A stretch of DNA of 64,000 nucleotides, taken from JBEBGV01 sp040081265 (GTDB taxonomy: Bacteria > Acidobacteriota > Vicinamibacteria > Vicinamibacterales > UBA2999). Below, piece by piece: positions 25,122 to 33,060 of this stretch; within the stretch, counting starts at the first letter, position 1, and the number at the start of each line of letters is the position of its first letter. The stretch spans positions 15,626 through 79,625 of the forward strand of contig JBEBGV010000017.1 in NCBI GenBank assembly GCA_040081265.1, written 5' to 3'. The notes under the pieces are model-generated. The model worked only from the letters and a program-made list of their open reading frames with translations, did not search any database and was not told where the DNA came from. Both the position numbers and the translations under genes were made by a program.

Positions 25122-25294
25122 CTTAGTGAAAGCCTCATTCTGCGCCCGTCAAAAACACGGGGACCGAATCGCAGTTGCCGATCTTCAGTCGAGCCAGTGC
25201 GCACGTCTGGGATTCTCGGTGAAACTGTGTGCGCTCCTGCCTTCGGTTCAAGACACGACCATGAGACTCGAAGTTGCTAGACTTCGCGATTGCG

Positions 25295-26089
25295 ATGGCC
25301 ATCTACGAAAAGTCAGTCCGAGCGTTAATGCGCGACATGGTCGCCGACATAGGTCTGACGAAGGGTCAGATCCTCGGGCGTGATCAAGTCGTTACCTGGT
25401 TCGCTCAGAAGTATCCGAAGATCAAACGGGGCACGGTCACCGCGCACTTGATACTCCTCGCCACGAACGCGCCAAGCCGCGTGCACCATAACGCCAAGCC
25501 GGCTGACGACCTCTTTTATCAGATCGATTCCGGCCGTTTTCGGCTCTACGACGCTGCCAACGACCCGGCGCCGATCTATCCCGGCGAGCAGCCTCGTGTT
25601 GCCAGCGCTCAAGGGCAGGCACAGGAAAGCGACGAAGAGGGTCCACCGCCGACCGAGTTCGCCTACGAGAGCGATCTCAGGGACTTCCTCGCGAAGAACC
25701 TCTACCTCGTGGAGCCGGGGCTGCGCCTCTATCAGGAGGAAGGCATTACGGGGCTCGAGTTTCCCGCAGGTGGCAGGTTTATCGACATCCTGGCGTTGGA
25801 CGCCGCTAATCGCTACGTGGTGATTGAGCTCAAGGTCTCGAAGGGATACGACCGCGTGGTCGGGCAACTCCTGCGGTACATGGCGTGGGTCGAAGAGAAC
25901 CACGCCGATCCGGGCCAGGCGGTGCGCGGGGTCATCATCGCTCGTGAGATCTCTCGCGACCTAGTCCTCGCGTGTTCGCGGGTGGAGGGAGTTGAGCTCT
26001 ACGAATACGAGCTCTCTGTAGAGCTGAGAGCCGTCGGGAGCAGAACGGCGAACGGTCGGCCTGCAACGACCGAAGCCAGCGTCGTCTAG
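25295..26089 (+). CDS. NucS-like endonuclease-domain protein (DUF91 type) with N-terminal winged-helix-like domain
   Basis: A 264-residue protein. Residues 1-90 resemble a winged-helix module (SVRALMRDMVADIGLTKGQI to FYQIDSGRFRLYD). Residues 120-215 form a PD-(D/E)xK nuclease of the NucS/DUF91 kind: FIDILAL (Asp164), VVIELK (Glu178, Lys180) and QLLRYMAWV (Gln191, Tyr195). NucS proper acts on mismatches or branched DNA. This longer form lacks the NucS N-terminal DNA-binding domain, so target and role differ. The ATG at 25295 is chosen; an in-frame TTG at 25274 would add seven residues. Its place in the island next to the 132-residue gene suggests a defence or DNA-processing function, as inference only. 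Confidence 0.75.
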   Translation: MAIYEKSVRALMRDMVADIGLTKGQILGRDQVVTWFAQKYPKIKRGTVTAHLILLATNAPSRVHHNAKPADDLFYQIDSGRFRLYDAANDPAPIYPGEQPRVASAQGQAQESDEEGPPPTEFAYESDLRDFLAKNLYLVEPGLRLYQEEGITGLEFPAGGRFIDILALDAANRYVVIELKVSKGYDRVVGQLLRYMAWVEENHADPGQAVRGVIIAREISRDLVLACSRVEGVELYEYELSVELRAVGSRTANGRPATTEASVV

Positions 26090-26309
26090 TCTGCGGGTTC
26101 GAAGCGGTCATCCCGTGCGCGCTGCTGTTCTTAGCGACCGTTCTGAACGCCAGTCACAACTCTGTTGACGACGTATAGACATGTCGACGCGCCAGTCCCA
26201 CGCTGACTCACAATTTCCAACAATGTGAACGGTTTCTGCCTGTTTTGACGCCGGTCATCTTGCCGATACGTCCAATCACATGCTGCAATCCGTGCGAGGC
26301 CCATACGCC

Positions 26310-26969
26310 ATGAAAAGCACGAGGCTACTCGCGCTGCTTGTTTGCCTTACGGTCGGCGCGTCCGTTCCTCTTCTCCATGTGGCGCAAACAGCTGCCCAAA
26401 GTCCCTTCGCACCCGCGCGAATTTCGCCCGCGATGGCGGATGCGCTGATGGGTCTTGCCAGGGTCAGATCCTCCAACGGCATGGGCACGCCAATCTTCGC
26501 AGTCAATGATGTCCGAGCGGTGGTGATGATAAGCAATCGATGGGTCATCGCTCGCGGCAATATGGTGGCGACGGAGCAGGGAGGCCGATATGCGGCACCT
26601 GACGACGCGCTCGACGACATCGTGAACGTCACGTGCGGCAGTGGTGACAGAACAGATCGCATCTTTGAGTGCACGAAGATGACAGTGTCGAATGCCGAGG
26701 GGAAGCCGATTAACCCAATCTTGTATGGCGCCGAACCTCGCCAGTTACGTAATGCGCTTGGCGCTACGTGGACGGTCAACATGGTCGCGGGCCAATATCA
26801 TGCGGCCGATCTGCGAGGTGGGTTCACTATCGACATCGCGAACGATTCCGGTGTCGCGTGGACCTTCAAAGCGAATCGGCTAATGATCGAAGGACAGCTG
26901 TTGCTGAACGGGATAGATCCAACCACCGCCGCCTTGAGTGACTGCATCACCAAGAGCGACTGTCCCTAG
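26310..26969 (+). CDS. Secreted hypothetical protein
   Basis: A 219-residue protein with a signal peptide (STRLLALLVCLTVGASVPL then AQTAAQ). The mature part has no recognised domain. It has four or five cysteines (VTCGS, FECTK, DCITKSDCP) that could form disulfides, and a beta-rich segment (RGGFTIDIANDSGVAWTFKA). The ATG at 26310 gives a proper signal peptide; an ATG 30 bp upstream adds ten residues. It lies in the low-GC right part of the island, followed 65 bp later by the VasI-like gene. The 220 bp before it hold no gene. Confidence 0.6.
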   Translation: MKSTRLLALLVCLTVGASVPLLHVAQTAAQSPFAPARISPAMADALMGLARVRSSNGMGTPIFAVNDVRAVVMISNRWVIARGNMVATEQGGRYAAPDDALDDIVNVTCGSGDRTDRIFECTKMTVSNAEGKPINPILYGAEPRQLRNALGATWTVNMVAGQYHAADLRGGFTIDIANDSGVAWTFKANRLMIEGQLLLNGIDPTTAALSDCITKSDCP

Positions 26970-27034
26970 TCACGCCATTACAAAGCCGCAGCGTCTCGGG
27001 TGGACGCCCTCCGGATCGATTTACGAGGAGACCT

Positions 27035-27949
27035 ATGCTTCCGACGCGCGCGATTCTCACATTTGCGATGTTTGGTCTGCTAACCCCGCTGGATGCTGAG
27101 ATTGATGCTCAAACTCGTGGGGCAAGACCTGCTCCTTCGTCAACATCGAGAAGGGTTACGCCTCCGTCGCCAACAGGGCGATGGCAAATCTCGACCTCAA
27201 AGTCTGAGATGACCGATACATCAACGATCGTTGCATTGCTGAGAGCGGACCGTCCTCTCACGAGTCGCTTCGGCAAGCCCTACACCCCGGCATTGGTTCT
27301 TCGCTGCAAAGAGAAGACGTTGGAAGCCTACGTCAGCGTAGATGTTGTTGTTGAGGATAGCTTCGTCAATCGAGTGAGGCTGGACGACGGGGTGATGGAC
27401 GAGCAAGTTGGATGGTCGCATGGAACTGGCCGGGACAGTCTGTTTGTGGGATCTCCCGCCAGCTTCATTCTGTCGCTCGCAGGCCACCGAACACTCCGAT
27501 TTGGCTTCGACGAGTTTGGAGCCGGGGAGCAGATCGCCGTTTTTACACTAACTGGACTCGACAGCGTCGTTCCTCGGTTGCAGGCTGCGTGCCCTCAACC
27601 TTTTCGGCCATCAGCACCCGACTTACGAGTTGAGGTGTCGAGAAGTGTTGACGGAACAGTTTGGGAAGTGATCAACAAGACTGATACCGATTGGGAGACC
27701 TGCACATTGAGCTACGGACCTACGCGAAGAGAGTCGAAGGCAACCTTCGGACCGTTCCCCGGTGAGGGCCGAGTGGTGCTCAAGGATGACGATATACGGC
27801 CCAGCCGCCCAAGGCCTGAAGACCCTGCATGGCAATCGAGTTTGATGGTGAGCTGCCTCTACTTCGACATGCCGGTTCCCGCGTTGGTCATAACACCTGT
27901 TGGAGTGACGCGGCCGCGCCCGGGTGAACGGGTAGTAAGTCCACCGTAG
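27035..27949 (+). CDS. Secreted VasI-like domain protein
   Basis: A 304-residue protein with a signal peptide and a domain resembling type VI secretion-associated VasI. Evidence is GRWQISTSKSEMTDTSTIVALL, PALVLRCKEKTLEAYVSVD, FILSLAGHRTLRFGFDEFG, and TGLDSVVPRLQAAC at its end. VasI homologues are periplasmic and not restricted to T6SS loci. No other T6SS gene is present here. The C-terminal 100 residues form a separate unrecognised region with two cysteines. GAGGAG eight bases before the ATG is a good Shine-Dalgarno. Low GC and position at the island's right end fit acquired DNA. Confidence 0.65.
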   Translation: MLPTRAILTFAMFGLLTPLDAEIDAQTRGARPAPSSTSRRVTPPSPTGRWQISTSKSEMTDTSTIVALLRADRPLTSRFGKPYTPALVLRCKEKTLEAYVSVDVVVEDSFVNRVRLDDGVMDEQVGWSHGTGRDSLFVGSPASFILSLAGHRTLRFGFDEFGAGEQIAVFTLTGLDSVVPRLQAACPQPFRPSAPDLRVEVSRSVDGTVWEVINKTDTDWETCTLSYGPTRRESKATFGPFPGEGRVVLKDDDIRPSRPRPEDPAWQSSLMVSCLYFDMPVPALVITPVGVTRPRPGERVVSPP

Positions 27950-28134
27950 TTCGCGTAGCGTGAATCGCTCGAACAGCTCGCGGGCGATCGATCCAACACG
28001 CACCGCGATCAGAATCACACTTGCGCCAGTCTGCGCCAACTTGTCGAACAGAGGCGGGCGTTCAGGAGCGCGGCTGATCAGGATCGTGCAAGGCAGGCTT
28101 GATCGGATCGCATTAGATCAGGGTCTTGGCACAC
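27950..28134. other. Right end of the island, no gene
   Basis: No convincing frame. A minus-strand frame (27623-28039) runs through but is the shadow of the VasI-like gene for most of its length, and I recognise nothing in its upstream part. The GATCGGATCG / TTAGATCAGGG stretch just left of the tRNA fragment has no evident arm-type repeats. Confidence 0.35.
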
Positions 28135-28172
28135 CTGAGAACCACGTGTCCTGACCCCTAGACGATACCGGC
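28135..28172 (-). pseudogene. 5' half of tRNA-Glu (truncated at the anticodon loop)
   Basis: Identical to bases 1-38 of the intact tRNA-Glu at 17434-17471. It stops right after the anticodon, where unrelated sequence begins. The promoter upstream (28190-28218) is intact, so it could still drive a transcript leftward into the island's end. It marks the right junction of the island. Confidence 0.9.
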
Positions 28173-28174
28173 GT
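28135..28174. repeat. Right copy of the 40-bp direct repeat (putative attR)
   Basis: Identical to 17434-17473; the next about 45 bp are roughly 80 percent similar to the sequence upstream of the intact tRNA gene. Confidence 0.85.
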
Positions 28175-28189
28175 CTGGCGGAAACGCTA

Positions 28190-28218
28190 ATGATACTAGC
28201 GTGTTGGCCGGGTAGCAA
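28190..28218 (-). promoter_or_regulatory. Orphan tRNA-Glu promoter
   Basis: TTGCTA (28218-28213), 17 nt, TATCAT (28195-28190), the counterpart of the promoter at 17489-17517 with one change in the -35 box. It now has only a half tRNA downstream. Confidence 0.65.
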
Positions 28219-28266
28219 CCTTGCGACGGCATTGCAGGGCGGTCCTAGCTTATCGTTAGAGGTCAC

Positions 28267-28692
28267 ATGCTGAATTGGACCGTGCAGATCCCGCAGTTCC
28301 TGGCGCTGGCGTTCGCCAACTTCATCCTGGGCTGGCTGTGGTATTCGCCCGCCGCGCCGTGGTTCAAAACCTGGGTCAAGGGCACCGGCTTGAATCCCGA
28401 CCCGGCCAAAATGAGCGACGCCGACAAGGCCCGAATGCCCTTCCTGTTTGGCGGAGCCATCGTCAGCAGCGTGGCGCTGAGCTACGTGTTGCAGGTCGTG
28501 GTTCGGAGTTTGAACGCGGAGACTGCTGGACAAGGTGCGTCGATCGGATTGGCGCTGTGGGCTGGCCTGGTGTTGCCCGTGCTGTTAGGCACGCTGTGGG
28601 AGGGCCGCAAGGCGGTTGTGGTGGCTATCAACGCCGGCAACTATCTGGTGGTGTGCACGGTGTTCGCCGGCATCCTGGCGGTCTGGCGATAA
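28267..28692 (+). CDS. DUF1761 membrane protein
   Basis: A 141-residue protein with four transmembrane segments that matches DUF1761: LALAFANFILGWLWYSP, APWFKTWVKGTGLNPDP, FLFGGAIVSSVALSYVLQ and VLPVLLGTLWEGRKAVVVAINAGNYLV. The family is widespread and uncharacterised. It is the first gene outside the island on the right. GC rises here to the level of the chromosome. TATCGT 10 nt before the ATG might be a -10 box. It appears monocistronic. Confidence 0.8.
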   Translation: MLNWTVQIPQFLALAFANFILGWLWYSPAAPWFKTWVKGTGLNPDPAKMSDADKARMPFLFGGAIVSSVALSYVLQVVVRSLNAETAGQGASIGLALWAGLVLPVLLGTLWEGRKAVVVAINAGNYLVVCTVFAGILAVWR

Positions 28693-28944
28693 CGACTGCG
28701 CTTGACGCGGTTCCGTGGGCGGGCTCGCCGCGATTCAAACCCTCGAGGGTTGCCCTCAATGAGGTCGCAGGAAGTCACGCGGTCCTACCAGCCCTGGGGC
28801 AGGCAGCACCTGGTCGTCGATACGGCGCTTCAGACGGTTGAAGACTCGGTAGGCGCAATATGCAAAGCGATCAGGTTCGGGCACGCCTGAGAACCGAAAC
28901 GGCGTGCAGGGTCGCGGGCTCACCGCAATCTCACCGAGGGCTCA
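28693..28944. other. Gene-free stretch
   Basis: No gene is supportable. The sequence between DUF1761 and the metallo-beta-lactamase remnant has short frames on both strands without recognisable motifs. Together with the adjoining remnant it looks like degraded coding DNA. Confidence 0.35.
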
Positions 28945-29172
28945 CCGATCGGTCACGACGCCACGGTCGACCGCGAGCGCAGCATTCGCGTGCTGCGACG
29001 TCTTCCCGCAGACATCTGGGTGACGAACCACGCGCGCGCGTGGGGCCGGTATCGAAAGTTTGTCGCGAGCACCACGGCGACGAATCCAGTGGAGGCGTTC
29101 ATCGACCCGGAGGGCTACCGCACGTTCATCGATGCCGCCGAGCTGGAATTACGCCAGGGTCGCGTGCACTAG
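28945..29172 (+). pseudogene. C-terminal remnant of a class B3-like metallo-beta-lactamase-fold gene
   Basis: The frame ending at TAG 29170-29172 encodes DATVDRERSIRVLRRLPADI, followed by WVTNHARAWGRYRKF and IDPEGYRTFIDAAE. This matches, from memory, the last 70 or so residues of subclass B3-type metallo-beta-lactamase homologues, including the last zinc-ligand-type histidine (NHA). The zinc-binding HxHxDH part is absent and no start with a ribosome site exists upstream. I therefore call it a decayed fragment with no enzymatic function. Confidence 0.6.
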
Positions 29173-29202
29173 GTGAGGTTAAGCGAACGATGGCTTGCGC
29201 AA

Positions 29203-29230
29203 GCGTCTGGCGAGTGGCCGCGCCAGACGC
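29203..29230. terminator. Strong hairpin between convergent genes
   Basis: GCGTCTGGCG (29203-29212) pairs perfectly with CGCCAGACGC (29221-29230) around an 8-nt loop. It sits 12 nt from the end of the minus-strand SH3 gene and downstream of the plus-strand remnant. There is no T-tract, but placement and stability suit a bidirectional terminator. Confidence 0.55.
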
Positions 29231-29241
29231 GGGGCCAAGGG

Positions 29242-30261
29242 CTACCGCACGTACCAGTGCGCTGAGAGGCCGACGCCGAAGCCGCCCCCGTTGAAGCCAG
29301 GGAAGGGGGACGGTGCCCACTCACGACGCAGGTCGGCACTCAATGCCAGGGGCGGCGCACTGGCGAACGAGAGTTCGCTGCCGCCGAAGACCTGATACCC
29401 GAGGCTCTGGTGGCTCGCGGTGACGACGCCGGTTGACAGCCTGAGCGTTGCGCGATGGACGGTCACGCCGCCGCCAAAGTACGGTCGCCACATCACTGAT
29501 TCCCTGACGTGCGTCCGATCGGAATACACGGCGTTCGCGCCAATCGTGGTCTGATGCACCCGCGGACCGAACGAGTCGATGACCTGCGTCGTCCGGCCAA
29601 GGTCGAGTTGCACGCCAATCGCTCCAGACGACCAGATGCGTCCCGACGCGGCGAAGCCGGTCGACGGTGCATCCATGCGGCCGCCGATCCCGATCACATG
29701 CGACACAACCCCCACCGCCGTCGCCTGCCCTTGCGATGGGCGCGCGCCCGGCTGCGTCTGGGCCCGCCTGGCCGCCAGCTCGGCGCGAGCGTCGACGCTG
29801 CTGTTGGCGACCAGTGCGGCAGGTGCGGTGGCCGTTGTTGACGTCGATGCGATTGATGCAGCCGGCGCCGCTTGCGCGCGACCGGGCACCGCAGGGGAGG
29901 GCGAAGCACTCGCACTTGAGCCGGTAGTCGTGGTGTCGTCCGCGGCAGCACTCGCCGTGGCGCTTGCCACGGAGCTACGCGCCTTCAGCGTGCCCCATGA
30001 CACGTGGAGGTAGCCGCCGTTGGGCGAACCGGGCCAGGCGACGCGCACCCAGCTGCCAAGCTCGCGCGTGACGTCGAGCGTTCGGGCGCTGGTGGCCGTG
30101 CCGATCACCGGCGAGCCCGTGCTTGGTCCCGAATGCACGCTGGCCGTGCTGGTCGTCACCGTGAAGACGCGCTCCTGGGCGTGAACCGGGATGGCGCTCA
30201 GTGCGAGAACAAAGGCGCTGGCAGTTGCGGCGTAGCCAGTCATGCGGACAGCTCCTCTCAT
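29242..30261 (-). CDS. Secreted SH3b-domain protein with C-terminal outer-membrane-barrel-like region
   Basis: A 339-residue protein with a signal peptide (SAFVLALSAIPVHAQ). A bacterial SH3 domain follows (TSTASVHSGPSTGSPVIGTA to GSWVRVAWPGSPNGGYLHV), then a low-complexity Ala/Ser/Thr/Pro linker (about residues 95-180). The C-terminus is beta-rich with alternating patterns and ends in FGVGLSAHWYVR, an aromatic-basic end compatible with a small outer-membrane beta-barrel. The ATG overlaps the stop of the M48 gene as ATGA. It may link the peptidoglycan and outer membrane. Specific function unknown. Confidence 0.7.
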   Translation of the reverse strand: MRGAVRMTGYAATASAFVLALSAIPVHAQERVFTVTTSTASVHSGPSTGSPVIGTATSARTLDVTRELGSWVRVAWPGSPNGGYLHVSWGTLKARSSVASATASAAADDTTTTGSSASASPSPAVPGRAQAAPAASIASTSTTATAPAALVANSSVDARAELAARRAQTQPGARPSQGQATAVGVVSHVIGIGGRMDAPSTGFAASGRIWSSGAIGVQLDLGRTTQVIDSFGPRVHQTTIGANAVYSDRTHVRESVMWRPYFGGGVTVHRATLRLSTGVVTASHQSLGYQVFGGSELSFASAPPLALSADLRREWAPSPFPGFNGGGFGVGLSAHWYVR

Positions 30262-32012
30262 CGACCTGCGGGCTCGTTCGATCGCATCTCACCAACCGCG
30301 CGGACAGGCGTGCCCGCCTCGGCTTCCGCGTACCGGATCACCGGCATCAGAGGCGTCACGGTGAACGGCAACTTCTCTCGCACTGACATCAGTGGCACCG
30401 CGGGCGAGCGGTCGAGCGTGACCTTCCCGTTCCAGGCATTGACGATGAGGCGCGAGCCGAGCTGGAGGGCCGGGATCTGGTCGAGACTGTCGGGTCTCAA
30501 GGGCGGCGCCTGCTTCATCAGTTCTGACAGTCGCGTCAGTTGTCCGTTGGCGGCCATGTAGTCGCCGATGTGCGGCTGAATGAGTTTGGGCAACTGCGTG
30601 GTCCAGTCCGACAGCGCACGAAGGAACAGTCCCGCCTCGCCGAGTCGATCTCGATAGGGCGAGTTGCCCAGCAGCTCGATGACCTTTTCGTCCGCAGCCG
30701 CCTCTTCCTTCGGCGTCCGCGGGGACTTCAGCGTCTGCAGCAGCTCGCCATTCGACACCATCAAACGATCGGCGAACGCGAACCTGGTGTCGATCAACCG
30801 ATGTCCGAGCGCGACATGGCTCAACTCGTGCGCGAGCATCGTTGCCAGGCTGGCTTCGTCGGGCAGCACGTCGATGAGGCCGCGGCTCAGCACAATGGTG
30901 TGGCCGACGGTGAACGACTCGAGTGGCGAGGTCAGCAGAATCCGCGCGTGCAACGGGCGCTCGAGGTTCAGCTTGTTGGTGACGACAAGGTTGTTCAGCA
31001 CGGTGTCGAGTACCCTGTTCGCTTCGCCGTCGGGTGCGAGCAGGCCGGCCGCTTCGAGGCCTTCGAGGACGTTTGCTTCCGCCTCCTGCTCCCAGCGTCG
31101 CTGGCTGAGCACCGGCGACAGTTGCGCCGCGCCTTCGGTCGCGTCAGTCACATTGGGCTCGTCGATCCGGATCGTCGTCAGGGCAGTGGTGGGGTCTAAT
31201 GCGGAGGCCTCGTATCCCCAGAGCCGGGTCTGACTCTTGAACCTGGCTTGCCGCTTTGATTTGGACGAGGGCCTGGTTCCCGTCCCGTCGTTCATGTCCG
31301 TTTCTTCCGAGTAGACGTATGACGGCACCCAGACACCAGGGGCGACGTTCACGCGCCAACTGTCCATGTGAAACGAGAGCGTCCGTTTGAACAGGCCCGA
31401 TAGCGTCTCTTCGGAGCCGCGGCTGGCGCCGTTGAAGCGGACGATGTTGAAGTCGCGATCCTCGATCCAGATCCGCCCGAAGAAGCCCTCCTTGCCGTTA
31501 CGCAGCGGCTTGACGTCGAAAACGAAGCAGCGGGATTCGCCCAGGAACTCGCGGCGGACGTAGGTGAACTGGTAGCGTTTTCGATCGAGCACCCGCCAGT
31601 CTGGCGCCACCATCGTGGCAAAGGCGTCTCCGAGATTGGTCGGATTCGAGAGGATGCGCAGGATGGTCCCGCGCGGTGGCTTCTGGCCGAACGGACGAAG
31701 GACGGGGCCGCCGTCGAACTGCAGGTGGCCGAGGAAGTAGTTGTCGTCGGTGGGGACCCACCCGCGCGCTTCGTCTGGTGCCACGTTCTGCAGGTACACC
31801 TCCATCACCGGGCGGGATGTACCCAGGCGTTCGAGCAACCGGAACTCCGCCTTGCTCATCCGGTCGATGATGTCGGCGGCCTCGACTTGTCCGGAACGGC
31901 TCGGCGCCTGCGTTGCCGGGCTGAGATCGCGTGATTGCGCATTGGCGATCGATGTGACGAAAGCGGGCGCGAGCAGTGCGGCGAGCAGCAGGTGCAAACG
32001 TGCAAGTGGCAT
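30258..32012 (-). CDS. Secreted M48-family metallopeptidase
   Basis: A 584-residue protein with a signal peptide (LHLLLAALLAPAFVTSIANA). A beta-rich N-terminal region of about 300 residues contains FNIVRFNGASRGSEETLSGLF. The M48 protease domain follows, with TMLAHELSHVALGH (HExxH) and a downstream acidic ligand region (EEAAADEKVIELLG). M48 relatives of the BepA/LoiP kind degrade or assemble outer-membrane proteins. The unusual N-terminal domain is larger than in BepA. It is sandwiched between the TonB-like gene (12 bp upstream) and the SH3 gene (4-bp overlap), suggesting an envelope operon. A GAGG ribosome site lies 5 nt before the ATG. Confidence 0.85.
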   Translation of the reverse strand: MPLARLHLLLAALLAPAFVTSIANAQSRDLSPATQAPSRSGQVEAADIIDRMSKAEFRLLERLGTSRPVMEVYLQNVAPDEARGWVPTDDNYFLGHLQFDGGPVLRPFGQKPPRGTILRILSNPTNLGDAFATMVAPDWRVLDRKRYQFTYVRREFLGESRCFVFDVKPLRNGKEGFFGRIWIEDRDFNIVRFNGASRGSEETLSGLFKRTLSFHMDSWRVNVAPGVWVPSYVYSEETDMNDGTGTRPSSKSKRQARFKSQTRLWGYEASALDPTTALTTIRIDEPNVTDATEGAAQLSPVLSQRRWEQEAEANVLEGLEAAGLLAPDGEANRVLDTVLNNLVVTNKLNLERPLHARILLTSPLESFTVGHTIVLSRGLIDVLPDEASLATMLAHELSHVALGHRLIDTRFAFADRLMVSNGELLQTLKSPRTPKEEAAADEKVIELLGNSPYRDRLGEAGLFLRALSDWTTQLPKLIQPHIGDYMAANGQLTRLSELMKQAPPLRPDSLDQIPALQLGSRLIVNAWNGKVTLDRSPAVPLMSVREKLPFTVTPLMPVIRYAEAEAGTPVRAVGEMRSNEPAGR

Positions 32013-32024
32013 GGGTGCCTCTGA

Positions 32025-32942
32025 CTAGGACAAGCGGAATGTGATGTGAACCGTGGCGCGTGAATCGACCGGCCGGCCGTCCGACTGGGCCGGCTTGAAG
32101 CGGATGCCGAGCGCAGCCCGCCGGGCCGCCTCGTCGAGGCCGTAGCCCAGCCCGCGGACGATGCGAATGACGCGGACCTCACCGGTGGCGGTGAATTCGA
32201 GTTCGAGCGACACCGTGCCTTCGATGCTGGCATTGCGCGCCTCGGTGGAGTACTCGGGCGTTGGCTTGAAGGTGATCTCGACCCTCTGATCGATGGGCGT
32301 CGCCGGTGCGGTCGCAGGTCGAGCCGATGCACTGGCGCGTTCGAATCCAGCCGTTTGTACCTCGCCAGTTGCAGAGGTGCGCGGTGAGCGAGGCGCGCTG
32401 CCGAATGCACCCGTGGTGACCGCGCCTGTTTCGCTCTCCGCGCGTACAGCGGCTGCGCTTCCGAAGCCCCCCGTGGTGACCGTGGCGGCGGCCTGGCTCG
32501 GTCGCGCGCCCTGCGTTCGCTCGAACAAACCAGTCTCGGGTAGCGGCTGTACGACCGGTCGTTCAATGTGTCGGGTGACCACCGGGGCTGGCTCGGCAAC
32601 GAGTGGCGTGGGCGTCGGCCCGGTTGCTTTAGGAACGATTGGCGGGACTGGGATGGGTGGTGGCGCAACCGCTCGTGCTGGTTGACGCACTGGCGTCGGG
32701 GTTGGCGGCGCAGGGCGTGGTGTTACCGGCGGCGGTGGCATGGTCGCCACGGTCGTGGCTGGCATGACGAAGGCCGTAATCGATGGCGCTTTCGGCGTCA
32801 GTTGCTGGTTCGGGGCACCGATCGTGATGACCACCGCGACGCCAGCCAGGATTGTGTGGCACGCGACACTGAGCCCGACGGCGGCGGTCGAGCGGCCGGC
32901 CGGGCGAGTCTCTGGGCGTGCGTCGGCGAACAGAATTGACAT
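32025..32942 (-). CDS. TonB-family energy transducer
   Basis: A 305-residue protein with an N-terminal transmembrane helix (VGLSVACHTILAGVAVVITIG). A long Pro-rich periplasmic spacer has four imperfect copies of a motif around TGxFxxA (TGLFERT, TGGFGSA, TGAFGSA, TAGFERA), spaced about 20 residues. The C-terminal TonB domain has TPEYSTEARNASIEGTVSLEL, VIRIVRGLGYGLDEAARRA and FKPAQSDGRPV. It would couple the proton-motive force to TonB-dependent receptors; two occur in this window. The ExbB/ExbD partners are not nearby. It heads the M48/SH3 cluster. Confidence 0.88.
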   Translation of the reverse strand: MSILFADARPETRPAGRSTAAVGLSVACHTILAGVAVVITIGAPNQQLTPKAPSITAFVMPATTVATMPPPPVTPRPAPPTPTPVRQPARAVAPPPIPVPPIVPKATGPTPTPLVAEPAPVVTRHIERPVVQPLPETGLFERTQGARPSQAAATVTTGGFGSAAAVRAESETGAVTTGAFGSAPRSPRTSATGEVQTAGFERASASARPATAPATPIDQRVEITFKPTPEYSTEARNASIEGTVSLELEFTATGEVRVIRIVRGLGYGLDEAARRAALGIRFKPAQSDGRPVDSRATVHITFRLS

Positions 32943-33060
32943 GAGTCGGACAGAACCGGCGTGCCGAAGCGTGCTGCTTCAGCAGTAAAGCCGTTTCGCG
33001 ACTCGTGAGAGCAAGCGAGGTGCCGCGGAGGCGCGGCGATCGAGGAAAAAGGGGCCGCGT

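Larger units (their letters stand above)
17474..28134. mobile_element. Apparent tRNA-Glu-integrated genomic island (about 10.7 kb)
   Basis: The segment lies between two copies of a 40-bp tRNA-Glu sequence and is visibly poorer in G and C, especially 21250-24540 and 26100-27950. Its content is accessory: a truncated repeat-rich NTPase, a metalloprotease/propeller protein, an IS3 transposase remnant, a NucS-like nuclease, a VasI-like protein and unknown secreted proteins. No integrase, relaxase or phage structural gene was recognised, so it is either a decayed element or one whose integrase has been lost. Both sides carry ordinary high-GC housekeeping-type genes. Confidence 0.65.

Noticed and set aside
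27623..28039. 138-codon minus-strand frame at the island right end, considered as an integrase or resolvase piece
   Set aside because: Mostly antisense to the VasI-like gene; no tyrosine or serine recombinase motif could be found.
28267..28300. DUF1761 start as another leaderless case
   Set aside because: The only TANNNT-type hexamer is 10 nt from the ATG, outside the 6-7 nt pattern.
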